This document shows positions 44,928 through 53,131 of a DNA stretch of 64,000 nucleotides, in pieces. This DNA comes from Marinobacterium zhoushanense. Lineage in GTDB: Bacteria; Pseudomonadota; Gammaproteobacteria; Pseudomonadales; Balneatricaceae. The position numbers and the translations under genes were made by a program. Each line of letters opens with the position of its first letter. The first letter of the stretch is position 1. The stretch lies in the NCBI RefSeq assembly GCF_014641945.1, contig NZ_BMIJ01000006.1, positions 186,001-250,000 of the forward strand, in the 5' to 3' direction. The notes beneath the pieces are model-generated. The model saw only the letters and a program-made list of their open reading frames with translations, searched no databases and was not told the origin of the DNA.

Positions 44928-46646
44928 ATGATGAATGACACATTGCCAACCCAGCCGGATCCGCAGGAGGAGGAACTTGCCAAAATCCTAGTACAGCGGG
45001 GACTCCTCAGCGAAGCCGACTTGAGTCGGATCAATCAGATGCAGCGTGGACAAACGGGTCCGGCGCCGCTTACCACTCTGCTGGTTAAATTGGGCCTGGT
45101 ATCCGAGCGGGATATCGCCTCTCTGCTGTCTGAAGCGCTGCAGCTGCCCCTTGTATCCAAAGACCAGTTTCCCAAGGACCGGACACCGGACGAGCGGTTA
45201 TCGCTCCGCTTCCTGCGTGAATATCAATTGCTGCCCCTGGAGCAGGAGGGGGATCGCCTGCCGGTGGCGATGGCCAATCCACTCGATCGCTATGCCTGTG
45301 AGGCGCTATCGCTGGCGCTCGACGTGGCGGTAGAGCCACGCGTCGCTTTGGGTTCGGATATTCTGCAGGCGCTGGATCAGCTCTATGGCGAGGGGCAGAG
45401 CCAGATGGGCGATATCCTCGCCGATGTGACACCGGGCGAGGAGCAGGAGGAGAGCGTCGAGGAGCTGCTGGACCTGGCCAGCGGCGCGCCGGTCATCCGC
45501 CTGGTTAACCTGATCATCCAACGTGCTGTGGAGGCGCGTGCTTCCGATATCCATATCGAGCCGTTCGAGAGCCGGCTCAAGGTGCGTTATCGTGTCGATG
45601 GCGTGCTGCAGGAGGGCGAGGCTCCGCCGGTGCAGCTGTCGCCGGCAGTCATCTCCCGCATCAAGATCATGGCACGACTCAATATTGCAGAGCGGCGATT
45701 ACCTCAGGATGGGCGTATCGAACTGAGGGTTCAGGGCAAGGATCTGGATATTCGTGTCTCGACCGTGCCCACCATGCACGGCGAAAGCGTGGTGCTCAGG
45801 CTACTGAACCGTGAGAGTATCTCGTTCGATTTCCAGTCGCTGGGCTTCACCGATGCCTGCCGGGCTCAGCTCAACAATCTGCTGGCGATCCCCAACGGCA
45901 TGATCCTGGTGACAGGTCCGACCGGTAGCGGTAAGACAACCACGCTTTACACCGCGCTTCACCAACTGAACACACCGCAACGCAAACTGATCACCGTCGA
46001 AGATCCGGTGGAGTACCAGCTCGAGGGGATCAACCAGATCCAGGTAAAGTCGTCCATCGGGCTAAGCTTCGCCAATGCCCTGCGCTCTATCGTGCGTCAG
46101 GACCCGGATGTGATCATGGTCGGTGAGATGCGCGATCTGGAAACCGCCCGCATCAGCATCCAGTCGGCACTGACCGGCCACCTGGTGCTCTCCACCCTGC
46201 ATACCAACGACGCCGCCTCCAGTATCACCCGCATGCTGGAGATGGGGGTCGAGGACTACCTGCTGACCTCCACGCTGAATGCAGTGATCGCCCAGCGCCT
46301 GGTGCGCTTACTCTGTCCCCACTGCCGCGAGTCCTACGAACCCTTGCCCGAACTGGTGCGCGAAACCGGATTGCAGCGCTACGCCAGTGACGAGCCGATC
46401 CGTCTGTGGCGGGCGCCCGGTTGTAATCAGTGCCAGGGCACCGGCTTTTATGGCCGCCTGGTGATCCATGAACTCCTGCTGATGGACGATGAGATCCGCC
46501 GTCTTGCGCTCGATCACGCCGATGCCGGTCGTATACATGATGCCGCGCGCGCCAGTGGTATGCGCAGCATGTATGAAGATGGCTGTGCCAAGGCGTTGCA
46601 GGGACTGACCAACCTCGAAGAAGTCATTCGCGTGACTCAGGAGTGA
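44928..46646 (+). CDS. gspE: Type II secretion ATPase GspE
   Basis: A 572-residue cytosolic ATPase powering the type II secretion pseudopilus. N-terminal domain with a MshEN-like region (~15-150); the ATPase core has Walker A GPTGSGKT (~330), VEDPVEYQ, a Walker B-like VIMVGEMRDLET and the His-box LVLSTLHTNDA. The zinc site typical of GspE is present as CPHC (~463) and CNQC (~499). Two in-frame ATGs (44928, 44931) serve as start. It is the first gene of an E-F-G-H-I-J-K-L-M-N-D operon with mostly overlapping genes. Confidence 0.97.
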   Translation: MMNDTLPTQPDPQEEELAKILVQRGLLSEADLSRINQMQRGQTGPAPLTTLLVKLGLVSERDIASLLSEALQLPLVSKDQFPKDRTPDERLSLRFLREYQLLPLEQEGDRLPVAMANPLDRYACEALSLALDVAVEPRVALGSDILQALDQLYGEGQSQMGDILADVTPGEEQEESVEELLDLASGAPVIRLVNLIIQRAVEARASDIHIEPFESRLKVRYRVDGVLQEGEAPPVQLSPAVISRIKIMARLNIAERRLPQDGRIELRVQGKDLDIRVSTVPTMHGESVVLRLLNRESISFDFQSLGFTDACRAQLNNLLAIPNGMILVTGPTGSGKTTTLYTALHQLNTPQRKLITVEDPVEYQLEGINQIQVKSSIGLSFANALRSIVRQDPDVIMVGEMRDLETARISIQSALTGHLVLSTLHTNDAASSITRMLEMGVEDYLLTSTLNAVIAQRLVRLLCPHCRESYEPLPELVRETGLQRYASDEPIRLWRAPGCNQCQGTGFYGRLVIHELLLMDDEIRRLALDHADAGRIHDAARASGMRSMYEDGCAKALQGLTNLEEVIRVTQE

Positions 46647-46652
46647 TGGTCT

Positions 46653-47870
46653 ATGCCCCAGTTTATCTACCGCGCCGTTACCCAGGAGGGAGAAGAGCTC
46701 AAGGGGGAACTTGAGGCTCGTGACAGCCAAGGGGTGGTGCGTCAACTGCAGGGCAAGGGATTGATCCCTTTGCTGGTGGAGCCCGCCGGTGCGAAGTCAG
46801 ACCTTGCCTCCTTCCTGAAGCTGGAGCCGGGGGGCAAGAGCAAACAGCAGCGGGTGTTGCAGTTCACTCAGGATCTGGCCGAACTGATGCGTGCAGGGCT
46901 CTCGTTGGATCGTGCCTTACAGATCATCTCCAAGGTTAACGAAGACCCGGAGCAGCGCGCGCTGCTCAAGAGAATAGAGGAGGGGGTACAGCGGGGACGC
47001 TCCCTGTCGCACGCGCTTAAAGAGCAGGATGGCCTGTTCTCTCCGTTTTACGTCAGCATGATTCACGCCGCCGAAACCGCCGGCAGCCTGGCCGAGGGGC
47101 TACGGGATATGGCGTTTTATCTGGAGCGCAGCCGAGCCCTGCGCGAGAAAGTACTGTCGGCTCTGCTCTATCCGATGATCCTGCTGTTTGTCGCGATTCT
47201 CTCCCTGGTGGTGATACTTACCTATGTTATTCCCCAATTTGAACAACTCTTTGCCGATATGGGCGAAGCCCTGCCGCTGCCCACCCGTGTGGTGATGGCG
47301 GTGGCCGATTTCGTGCGTCTGTTCGGACCGTGGATTCTGATCGCGCTGGTTGTGGCGGGACTGATGTTTCGCCAGCGCTTGAAGCAGGCCGAGGTGCGCT
47401 TACGTTGGGACGGGATGATTCTGCATCTGCCGCTGGTTGGCGGTCTGATCCAGCGCATGGAGACAGCACGTTTCAGTCGTAGCCTGGGCACGCTTTTGCA
47501 TGGCGGTGTGCCGATGGTGAACGCCCTGCAAATTGCTCGCGGTACCCTGGTCAACCAGCATTTGGCATCCCTCGTCGCTCAGGTGACTGACGGCGTACGC
47601 GAAGGGCGTCGGCTCGGTGAGCCGTTGCAGGCCACCGGTGAGTTTCCGCCGCTGGCGATCCAGATGATTCAGGTGGGTGAAGAGACGGGACAGCTGGATG
47701 AGATGCTATTGAAGGTGGCGGAGCTATACGACCGCGAGGTGGGGCTGAATATCCAGCGGATGCTTACGATTCTGGAACCCCTGCTGATCGTCGGCCTCGG
47801 CCTGCTGATCGCGGGAATCATCATGTCGATCCTGGTGGCGATCATGTCGATTAACGAGCTGCCGCTTTAA
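46653..47870 (+). CDS. gspF: Type II secretion inner-membrane platform protein GspF
   Basis: A 405-residue polytopic protein of the inner-membrane assembly platform. Two GspF domains (about 70-195 and 270-390) contain FTQDLAELMRAGLSLDRALQII and MARFSRSLGTLLHGGV-like repeats. Three transmembrane helices lie near 170-190, 220-240 and 375-395. It couples the GspE motor to pseudopilus growth. It begins 6 bases after gspE and belongs to the same operon. Confidence 0.97.
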   Translation: MPQFIYRAVTQEGEELKGELEARDSQGVVRQLQGKGLIPLLVEPAGAKSDLASFLKLEPGGKSKQQRVLQFTQDLAELMRAGLSLDRALQIISKVNEDPEQRALLKRIEEGVQRGRSLSHALKEQDGLFSPFYVSMIHAAETAGSLAEGLRDMAFYLERSRALREKVLSALLYPMILLFVAILSLVVILTYVIPQFEQLFADMGEALPLPTRVVMAVADFVRLFGPWILIALVVAGLMFRQRLKQAEVRLRWDGMILHLPLVGGLIQRMETARFSRSLGTLLHGGVPMVNALQIARGTLVNQHLASLVAQVTDGVREGRRLGEPLQATGEFPPLAIQMIQVGEETGQLDEMLLKVAELYDREVGLNIQRMLTILEPLLIVGLGLLIAGIIMSILVAIMSINELPL

Positions 47871-47905
47871 GGCCCGCTCCGATGCCAAGAGTAGAGGGTG
47901 AGTAT

Positions 47906-48340
47906 ATGCAACACGAGAAAGTACAGAGGCGGCCAATACTTGGTTTCACGCTGCTCGAGCTGCTAGTGGTACTGGTGATTTTAGGTTTGCTGGCAAGTCT
48001 CGTCGGTCCCCAGGTGCTGCGCCATGTGGGTACGTCCAAGACCAAGACCGCCGCACTGCAGATTCAGGAACTCGGCGCGGCGCTGGACCTTTATCGGTTG
48101 GAGGTTGGGCGTTACCCCAGCACTCAGGAGGGGCTGGAAGCGTTGATACGCCAGCCATCAGGCGCCACCAACTGGAATGGTCCCTACCTGAGCAAGAACG
48201 TAATCCGTCAGGATCCCTGGGGTAACGACTATAACTACCGTGCTCCTGGTGAGCATGGCGAGTACGACCTCTATTCCCTTGGCGCCGATGGTCGGGAGGG
48301 GGGCGAGGGTGAAAACAGCGACGTATCGAACTGGGAGTGA
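47906..48340 (+). CDS. gspG: Major pseudopilin GspG
   Basis: A 144-residue pseudopilin. The prepilin peptidase site is ILGFTLLELLVVLVILGLLASLVGP, cleaved after the Gly, with Glu at position 5. The C-terminus has the typical WNGPYLSK, DPWGNDYNY and DLYSLGADGREGGEGENSD calcium-binding loop. The ATG at 47906 is preferred over one 24 bases upstream because GAGGGTGAG lies before it and the leader length is normal. It overlaps the next gene by 32 bases. Confidence 0.97.
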   Translation: MQHEKVQRRPILGFTLLELLVVLVILGLLASLVGPQVLRHVGTSKTKTAALQIQELGAALDLYRLEVGRYPSTQEGLEALIRQPSGATNWNGPYLSKNVIRQDPWGNDYNYRAPGEHGEYDLYSLGADGREGGEGENSDVSNWE

Positions 48341-48794
48341 TAGCAGGCAACGCGGGATGACACTGCTGGAGCTGCTGGTGGTGCTGGTGATCGCCTCGCT
48401 GATGCTGGCACTGGTGGCGCCCAATATCGGCAACGTACTGCCCGGCAGCGAGTTGAAGGCCTTTGCCCGACAGAGCGCGGCGCTGCTAAGAGAGTTGAGG
48501 AGTGAAGCGGTAAGCCTCAGCCGGGTGCGGTCGTTGGTTCCAGACGACGAGTTGCAGGCATATCGTTCGGGCAATCAAGTACTTGTCTCCTGGCCTGAGG
48601 GTATAGAGGTGGTGATGCGTGAAGACGAGGAGTTCGACTTTCTGCGTTCGCCCTATAGCACTGAGCCAGCATTGCTGTTTTTTCCTGACGGCAGCAGCGG
48701 TGGGGGTGAACTCCGTATAACCAGGGAGGGCGCAACTGCTTATGTGATAGCAGTCGATGCATTGAGCGGGAGGGTGAGTATTCGTGGTCAGTAA
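48309..48794 (+). CDS. gspH: Minor pseudopilin GspH
   Basis: A 161-residue minor pseudopilin. After a 15-residue leader it has the prepilin site RQRGMTLLELLVVLVIASLMLALVAPN. The globular part has FARQSAALLRELRSEAVSLSR, typical of GspH. The GTG at 48309 is chosen because GGAGGGGG lies upstream and the leader is then of normal size; it overlaps gspG by 32 bases. It is part of the pseudopilus tip region. Confidence 0.9.
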   Translation: MKTATYRTGSDSRQRGMTLLELLVVLVIASLMLALVAPNIGNVLPGSELKAFARQSAALLRELRSEAVSLSRVRSLVPDDELQAYRSGNQVLVSWPEGIEVVMREDEEFDFLRSPYSTEPALLFFPDGSSGGGELRITREGATAYVIAVDALSGRVSIRGQ

Positions 48795-49182
48795 ACATCC
48801 TGTTCAACGCGGATTCACCCTTTTGGAGGTGCTGGTGGCCTTTGTGCTGCTGGCGATGATGCTGGGTGTTGTACTGAATCTGAACTCGCTGGCATTGGAT
48901 ACCACGAGAAGAGCTGCGCTCAAACAAGAAGCGCTGATGTTGGCGCAGTCGCAGATGGATCGCGTATTGGCCAACCCGAGATTAGAACAGGGACGTGAAA
49001 CCGGGCGTTTTGAGGATGAACGGTTCGAGTGGGAGGTGCGGGTCAGGCAATTTGATTTCCCCGACTGGGAGCCGAGTGAGAATGAGACCCCGGTAGAGCC
49101 GTACGAGATAGAGGTCAGCGTGTTTTGGGGCCGCGACCAGTCGTTGACGTTGAACACACTCAGGCTGGTTACGCGGTTATGA
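48784..49182 (+). CDS. gspI: Minor pseudopilin GspI
   Basis: A 132-residue minor pseudopilin from GTG. The prepilin site is QRGFTLLEVLVAFVLLAMMLGVVLN. The mature part has the ALKQEALMLAQSQMDR helix. It sits at the pseudopilus tip with GspJ and GspK. Its stop overlaps the gspJ start (ATGA). Confidence 0.93.
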   Translation: MVSKHPVQRGFTLLEVLVAFVLLAMMLGVVLNLNSLALDTTRRAALKQEALMLAQSQMDRVLANPRLEQGRETGRFEDERFEWEVRVRQFDFPDWEPSENETPVEPYEIEVSVFWGRDQSLTLNTLRLVTRL

Positions 49183-49913
49183 AAAAGAGACGGAGCCAGG
49201 GTTTTACGCTGATAGAGCTACTGATAGCGCTGGTACTGACCGGCCTGGTCATGATGCTGCTGTTCAGCAGTTTGAGGATCGGCTCGCGCAGCTGGGATGC
49301 GGTGGACCGTCAGCAACAGCTATCGGAACAGTACCAGTTGCAGATGCTGCTGCGTCGGCTAGTTACTCAGGCCAGAAATGACCGGGTCAGCGATGCTAAT
49401 GGAGTGATTCAGGTGGCTTTTAGGGGTGAGCGTCATCAGCTGGTGTTCATCGCGCCGCGGGAGCTGAGTGGCTCGGGCGACAATTTACTTTGGTATCGGC
49501 TCTACTTGGCCGAGGCAACTACTGAGAGGCCACAGGCGTTGATGTTGGAAACCAAGACGTACAGCAATACGGGGCTCGTCGATTGGGACCTGCTGTTCGA
49601 TCCGTCCCCCCAGTTTGACGAACAGGGAGAGGAGATCAGCCCACCAAAACAGTATGAGTTACGTATTGTGGGAGAGGGCAGTTTGGAGTTTCGCTATCTG
49701 TCGTATGACGAAAGTCAGTTCGAACAGGAGACTGAACTCTGGGTTGAAGAGCCCAGGTTGCCAAACTTAGTGACCATAAAACTGGAAAATGACGCGTTAG
49801 CCCAGGAAGCCCGGGGGCTTGGTGATGGAGTAAGGATAGAGCCCCTGTCTGCTGCCTGGAATGAGCTGAGTGTTGCTCTTCAGGAGTACACCTATGGCGT
49901 ACGGACGGATTGA
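49179..49913 (+). CDS. gspJ: Minor pseudopilin GspJ
   Basis: A 244-residue minor pseudopilin. The short leader MKKRRSQG is followed by FTLIELLIALVLTGLVMMLLFSSLRIG. The globular part has RRLVTQARNDRVSDANG, DWDLLFDPSPQ and RYLSYDESQFEQE, consistent with the family. The ATG at 49179 shares its bases with the gspI stop. With GspI and GspK it forms the quasihelical tip complex. Confidence 0.93.
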   Translation: MKKRRSQGFTLIELLIALVLTGLVMMLLFSSLRIGSRSWDAVDRQQQLSEQYQLQMLLRRLVTQARNDRVSDANGVIQVAFRGERHQLVFIAPRELSGSGDNLLWYRLYLAEATTERPQALMLETKTYSNTGLVDWDLLFDPSPQFDEQGEEISPPKQYELRIVGEGSLEFRYLSYDESQFEQETELWVEEPRLPNLVTIKLENDALAQEARGLGDGVRIEPLSAAWNELSVALQEYTYGVRTD

Positions 49914-50847
49914 GCGAGGCATTGGCTCGGCGCTCTCCTCTCAGCGGGGAGTGGTGCTGATTACGGTGCTTTGGGTGCTGATTCTGCTGAGCCTGATAGC
50001 CGGGAACCTGTCGCTTGCCGGCCGAGGCTTTGCAAGGCAAACGCAGAATATCGAGCAGAGCACGATTGCAACCCAAGCGGCGAATGGCGGGTTGGTGTGG
50101 GCATTATGGAGCCTGCAGCAGGACGAGCAGAACAGCTGGCTCGCGGATGGATCCGCGCATCGGATGAAGTTGGGGGAGGTGTGGGTGAACGTTGAGCTGT
50201 ATGACGAAAGCGGCAAGCTCGATCTGAACGCTGCGCCGACGGAGTTGCTCGATGCTTTGCTGAAGCCAGTAGTCGAGGAGGATGGCCGCAGAGCCGCCTT
50301 GGTGGCGGCGATCGAGGATTGGCGGGATGAGGACGATCTCATTCGGCTCAACGGTGCTGAGGAGGAGGAATACCTGGCTGCGGGCCGCAAACAAGGGCCC
50401 GCCAATCGTTCGTTCGAGTCGGTTCGGGAGCTGTTGAGCGTACTGGGTATGGATCTGGAGATCTATCGGCAGGTGAGCTCAAACCTGACTGTTAGGAGCG
50501 GAGTACGCTCGATCAATCCCGTGGTCGCGTCGTTCGAGGTGCTGATGACGCTGCCCAATGCGAGTGAGGGCGTTGTTCAGGGTTATATCGATGATCGACG
50601 CAGTGCATGGAGCAACCGGCTACCGATGCCGGAGTTGCCGTTCGACGGCGCCCCCTACGTATCGGATACGCGCAGTGGGATATTTTTCACGGCCATAAGC
50701 AGCGCGACGATTGAGCCCTATACGCGGATACGAAATATCTACGAAATTACGCGCAGGGGCCAGGTTCCGAGTGTCGAGCTGGCTCCACCGCTGTTAGATG
50801 GAGATATGAGTCAGCCCGGTTCAGGAGAGTCTAGTGATGAAAAGTGA
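49894..50847 (+). CDS. gspK: Minor pseudopilin GspK
   Basis: A 317-residue tip pseudopilin. The prepilin-like segment is SQRGVVLITVLWVLILLSLIAGNLS; as usual for GspK, the residue at position 5 of the mature protein is not Glu. The DESGKLDLNAAP and AIEDWRDEDDLI blocks and the PAN-like helical repeats match the family. The ATG at 49894 has CAGGAG seven bases upstream; it overlaps gspJ by 20 bases. Confidence 0.93.
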   Translation: MAYGRIERGIGSALSSQRGVVLITVLWVLILLSLIAGNLSLAGRGFARQTQNIEQSTIATQAANGGLVWALWSLQQDEQNSWLADGSAHRMKLGEVWVNVELYDESGKLDLNAAPTELLDALLKPVVEEDGRRAALVAAIEDWRDEDDLIRLNGAEEEEYLAAGRKQGPANRSFESVRELLSVLGMDLEIYRQVSSNLTVRSGVRSINPVVASFEVLMTLPNASEGVVQGYIDDRRSAWSNRLPMPELPFDGAPYVSDTRSGIFFTAISSATIEPYTRIRNIYEITRRGQVPSVELAPPLLDGDMSQPGSGESSDEK

Positions 50848-51928
50848 ACCGTTTATGCGGATGAATAGCGGATGGCGTAGCCTGGTAGCCACCGTTAAAA
50901 GCTTCTGGCTCTGGTGGTCCGGTGAGCTGTCCGTACTCATGCCTGCGCAACTGAGTCGGAAGATGGAGGGCCGTGAGCGCATTCTGCATTTCTCATCCGG
51001 CAGTTTTGAAACCAAAGAGGGGGGGCAACTGCTGCGCATCCCGCTGGACCGCGCCGGATCCGATCCGACTTTAGCCACCTGGCGCACCCTGGACGCAGGC
51101 AAGATTGGACTGTTGGTCACCATCGATCCGAAAGATCTGTTACACAAGGTGATTTCCCTGCCGGCGGCTACGGAGAGTCGGCTGGATTCTGTTATCGGAT
51201 TCGAGCTGGATCGTCACACCCCATTCAATGCCTCCCAGGCCAGTTTCGGCTACCGAATCGTTAAACATGATCGCACCGCCCAGCGTCTTGAGGTAGAGCT
51301 TTTCGTTCTGCCCAACACGGTTCTTGAGCGTATTAATGGGGCTCTGGAGGAAAGTGGCTTGCGGCCTTCGGCAATTCTGCCGGCAGTCTCTGTTGGTGAT
51401 AACCGCGCGAGAAGCTCGCTCAACCTGTTGCCCGAGCATCAGCAGCCTAAGGCGCAGAGGCGAGCGCTGCTGCGCAGTCGCCCGGTGATCGTGGTCCTGC
51501 TTGTTTCTCTGGTGATCGCAGTACTGTTCTATCAGCGCGAGGAGCGTCTGGCCGAGCTGCAAGAGATGGCTGGGCCAAGGCAGGCGGTTGCAGAACAGGC
51601 TCAGACCGTACGTGAAGCGATCGAAGCACTGGAGTCGGGTGGCCGTTATCTATACGAACGCAAGACTGCGAGGCCAGCTACCCTGATCCTGCTCGATGAG
51701 CTAACCACCCTGCTACCCGATGATACCTGGTTAAGTCGCTTCGAACTCGAGGGTGATGAATTAAGGGTCCAGGGCGAGTCGACCAGCGCCTCAGGATTAA
51801 TAGGTCTACTTGAGCAATCGCCGTTGTTCGAGCAGGTCAGTTTTACCTCACCGGTCACGATCAATCCTCGCTCGCAGAAAGAGAGATTCAGCCTTATGGC
51901 TAAGGTAGTCGGGGAGGAAACACCATGA
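50837..51928 (+). CDS. gspL: Type II secretion protein GspL (PilN/PilM-like)
   Basis: A 363-residue bitopic protein. The N-terminal ~205 residues form the cytoplasmic actin-like domain that contacts GspE (LPAATESRLDSVIGFELDRHTPF is the typical PilM-like block). One transmembrane helix (~215-235, VIVVLLVSLVIAVLFY) is followed by a ferredoxin-like periplasmic domain. It couples the ATPase to the platform with GspM. The ATG at 50837 overlaps gspK by 11 bases. Confidence 0.9.
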   Translation: MKSEPFMRMNSGWRSLVATVKSFWLWWSGELSVLMPAQLSRKMEGRERILHFSSGSFETKEGGQLLRIPLDRAGSDPTLATWRTLDAGKIGLLVTIDPKDLLHKVISLPAATESRLDSVIGFELDRHTPFNASQASFGYRIVKHDRTAQRLEVELFVLPNTVLERINGALEESGLRPSAILPAVSVGDNRARSSLNLLPEHQQPKAQRRALLRSRPVIVVLLVSLVIAVLFYQREERLAELQEMAGPRQAVAEQAQTVREAIEALESGGRYLYERKTARPATLILLDELTTLLPDDTWLSRFELEGDELRVQGESTSASGLIGLLEQSPLFEQVSFTSPVTINPRSQKERFSLMAKVVGEETP

Positions 51929-52521
51929 AAAAGATGAATCCTCGGCAGAGCAGAATACTTGCGATTGCATTACTCATCGCCGTCGTGCTGCTGGTCGTAC
52001 GTGTGTTCCTGGTTCCGCTCTGGGTGAGTTGGCAAGACTACGGCGCACGCATCAAGGCGCTGGAGAACAGATTGGTCGTTTACGAACGTCTGAGTGAGGG
52101 GCTGGAGGCCAGTCAAGCGAGGCTGATGGAGTTGCAAGCCAACCTGCCATCGGCGGACTGGTATTTGAATGAGTCGACGCCGGCGCTGGCGGCGGCCGGA
52201 TTGCAGCAGCTTCTGCACCGCCAGGTCGGGTCGTCGGGCGGACAGGTGATCAGTACTCAGATTCTAAACAGCAATGAGGACTCACCTCTGCAGGCAGTAT
52301 CCATTCAGGTGCATCTACGCGGCGAGTTGCGCGATCTGGTGGAGTTGCTTTACGCCCTGGAGTCGGGACGCCCAGTGTTACTGGTCGATAACCTGAGAAT
52401 TCTATCGAATCCAAGACGGCAGGCTCGAAGCGCTAGACAAAACGAGTTGCGTGAGCGATTAGCGGCGATTCCCGCTCTCGATATGCGATTCGATCTCACC
52501 GGCTATGCAGGCAGGGAGTGA
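51925..52521 (+). CDS. gspM: Type II secretion protein GspM (PilO-like)
   Basis: A 198-residue bitopic protein. One N-terminal transmembrane helix (~12-32, LAIALLIAVVLLVVRVFLVPLW) is followed by a coiled coil (~40-75) and a ferredoxin-like domain, as in GspM. It pairs with GspL in the inner-membrane platform. Its start overlaps the gspL stop by four bases. Confidence 0.88.
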   Translation: MKKMNPRQSRILAIALLIAVVLLVVRVFLVPLWVSWQDYGARIKALENRLVVYERLSEGLEASQARLMELQANLPSADWYLNESTPALAAAGLQQLLHRQVGSSGGQVISTQILNSNEDSPLQAVSIQVHLRGELRDLVELLYALESGRPVLLVDNLRILSNPRRQARSARQNELRERLAAIPALDMRFDLTGYAGRE

Positions 52522-52525
52522 AGCG

Positions 52526-53131
52526 ATGAACGTTTTCAAGTATTTGATCGCAGCCTGTCTCCTTACCCTGACGTGCAGCCTGGGGGCGGCAGAGGGTGAC
52601 GAAGTGCCAACCCCTTCTGCAGACCAGAAAGCGGCTGCGCCAGTTCAAAAACTTGAACTGCCGGAGATGCCGCCCCGAGAAGCTTTCGAGGGCATCCTAC
52701 AGCGGCCCCTGTTTGCCAGTGATCGCCGCCCCACCTCCACCGAAGAGGGGCGAGCCGCCATCTCAGCACGTGAGCTCAGGGAAACCTGGCGCCTCACCGG
52801 CATCATCATGGTCGGAAGTGACACCAAGGCGCTGTTGCAAGAGCGAGATGGTGAGCGGCATATGGTATTGAGCGTCGGCATGCCCTTGGACGACAGCTGG
52901 CTGCTGGAGGAGATCAGGGCTGATGCAGTCGTCATGGATTCGGGGGAGGAGCAAGTTCGCCTGGAACTGATTGAGCCCAGAGATAGAGCACCGGCCGAGC
53001 CGGAACAGAGTACTGCAGCAGAGGGGCAAAACGGCGACGGTGAAACTCGCCCGTTGGACCAGGGCGCCCAAGAGGCCGCCGAACGTCTGCGGCAGGACAT
53101 TCAGACAACAAAGGATGAGCGCAATGAATAA
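52526..53131 (+). CDS. Type II secretion protein N/C (XpsN-like, GspC HR-domain)
   Basis: 201 residues. An N-terminal signal or anchor (MNVFKYLIAACLLTLTCSLGAAE) is followed by a Pro-rich linker and a GspC-type homology region: LPEMPPREAFEGILQRPLFASDRRP, then WRLTGIIMVGSDTKALL and MVLSVGMPLDDSWLLEEI. In type II systems this region joins the inner-membrane platform to the secretin GspD. In the Xanthomonas xps order (E-F-G-H-I-J-K-L-M-N-D) this slot holds XpsN. The C-terminal ~55 residues are acidic and low in complexity. The ATG at 52526 has AGGGAG seven bases upstream. It overlaps gspD by eight bases. Confidence 0.82.
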   Translation: MNVFKYLIAACLLTLTCSLGAAEGDEVPTPSADQKAAAPVQKLELPEMPPREAFEGILQRPLFASDRRPTSTEEGRAAISARELRETWRLTGIIMVGSDTKALLQERDGERHMVLSVGMPLDDSWLLEEIRADAVVMDSGEEQVRLELIEPRDRAPAEPEQSTAAEGQNGDGETRPLDQGAQEAAERLRQDIQTTKDERNE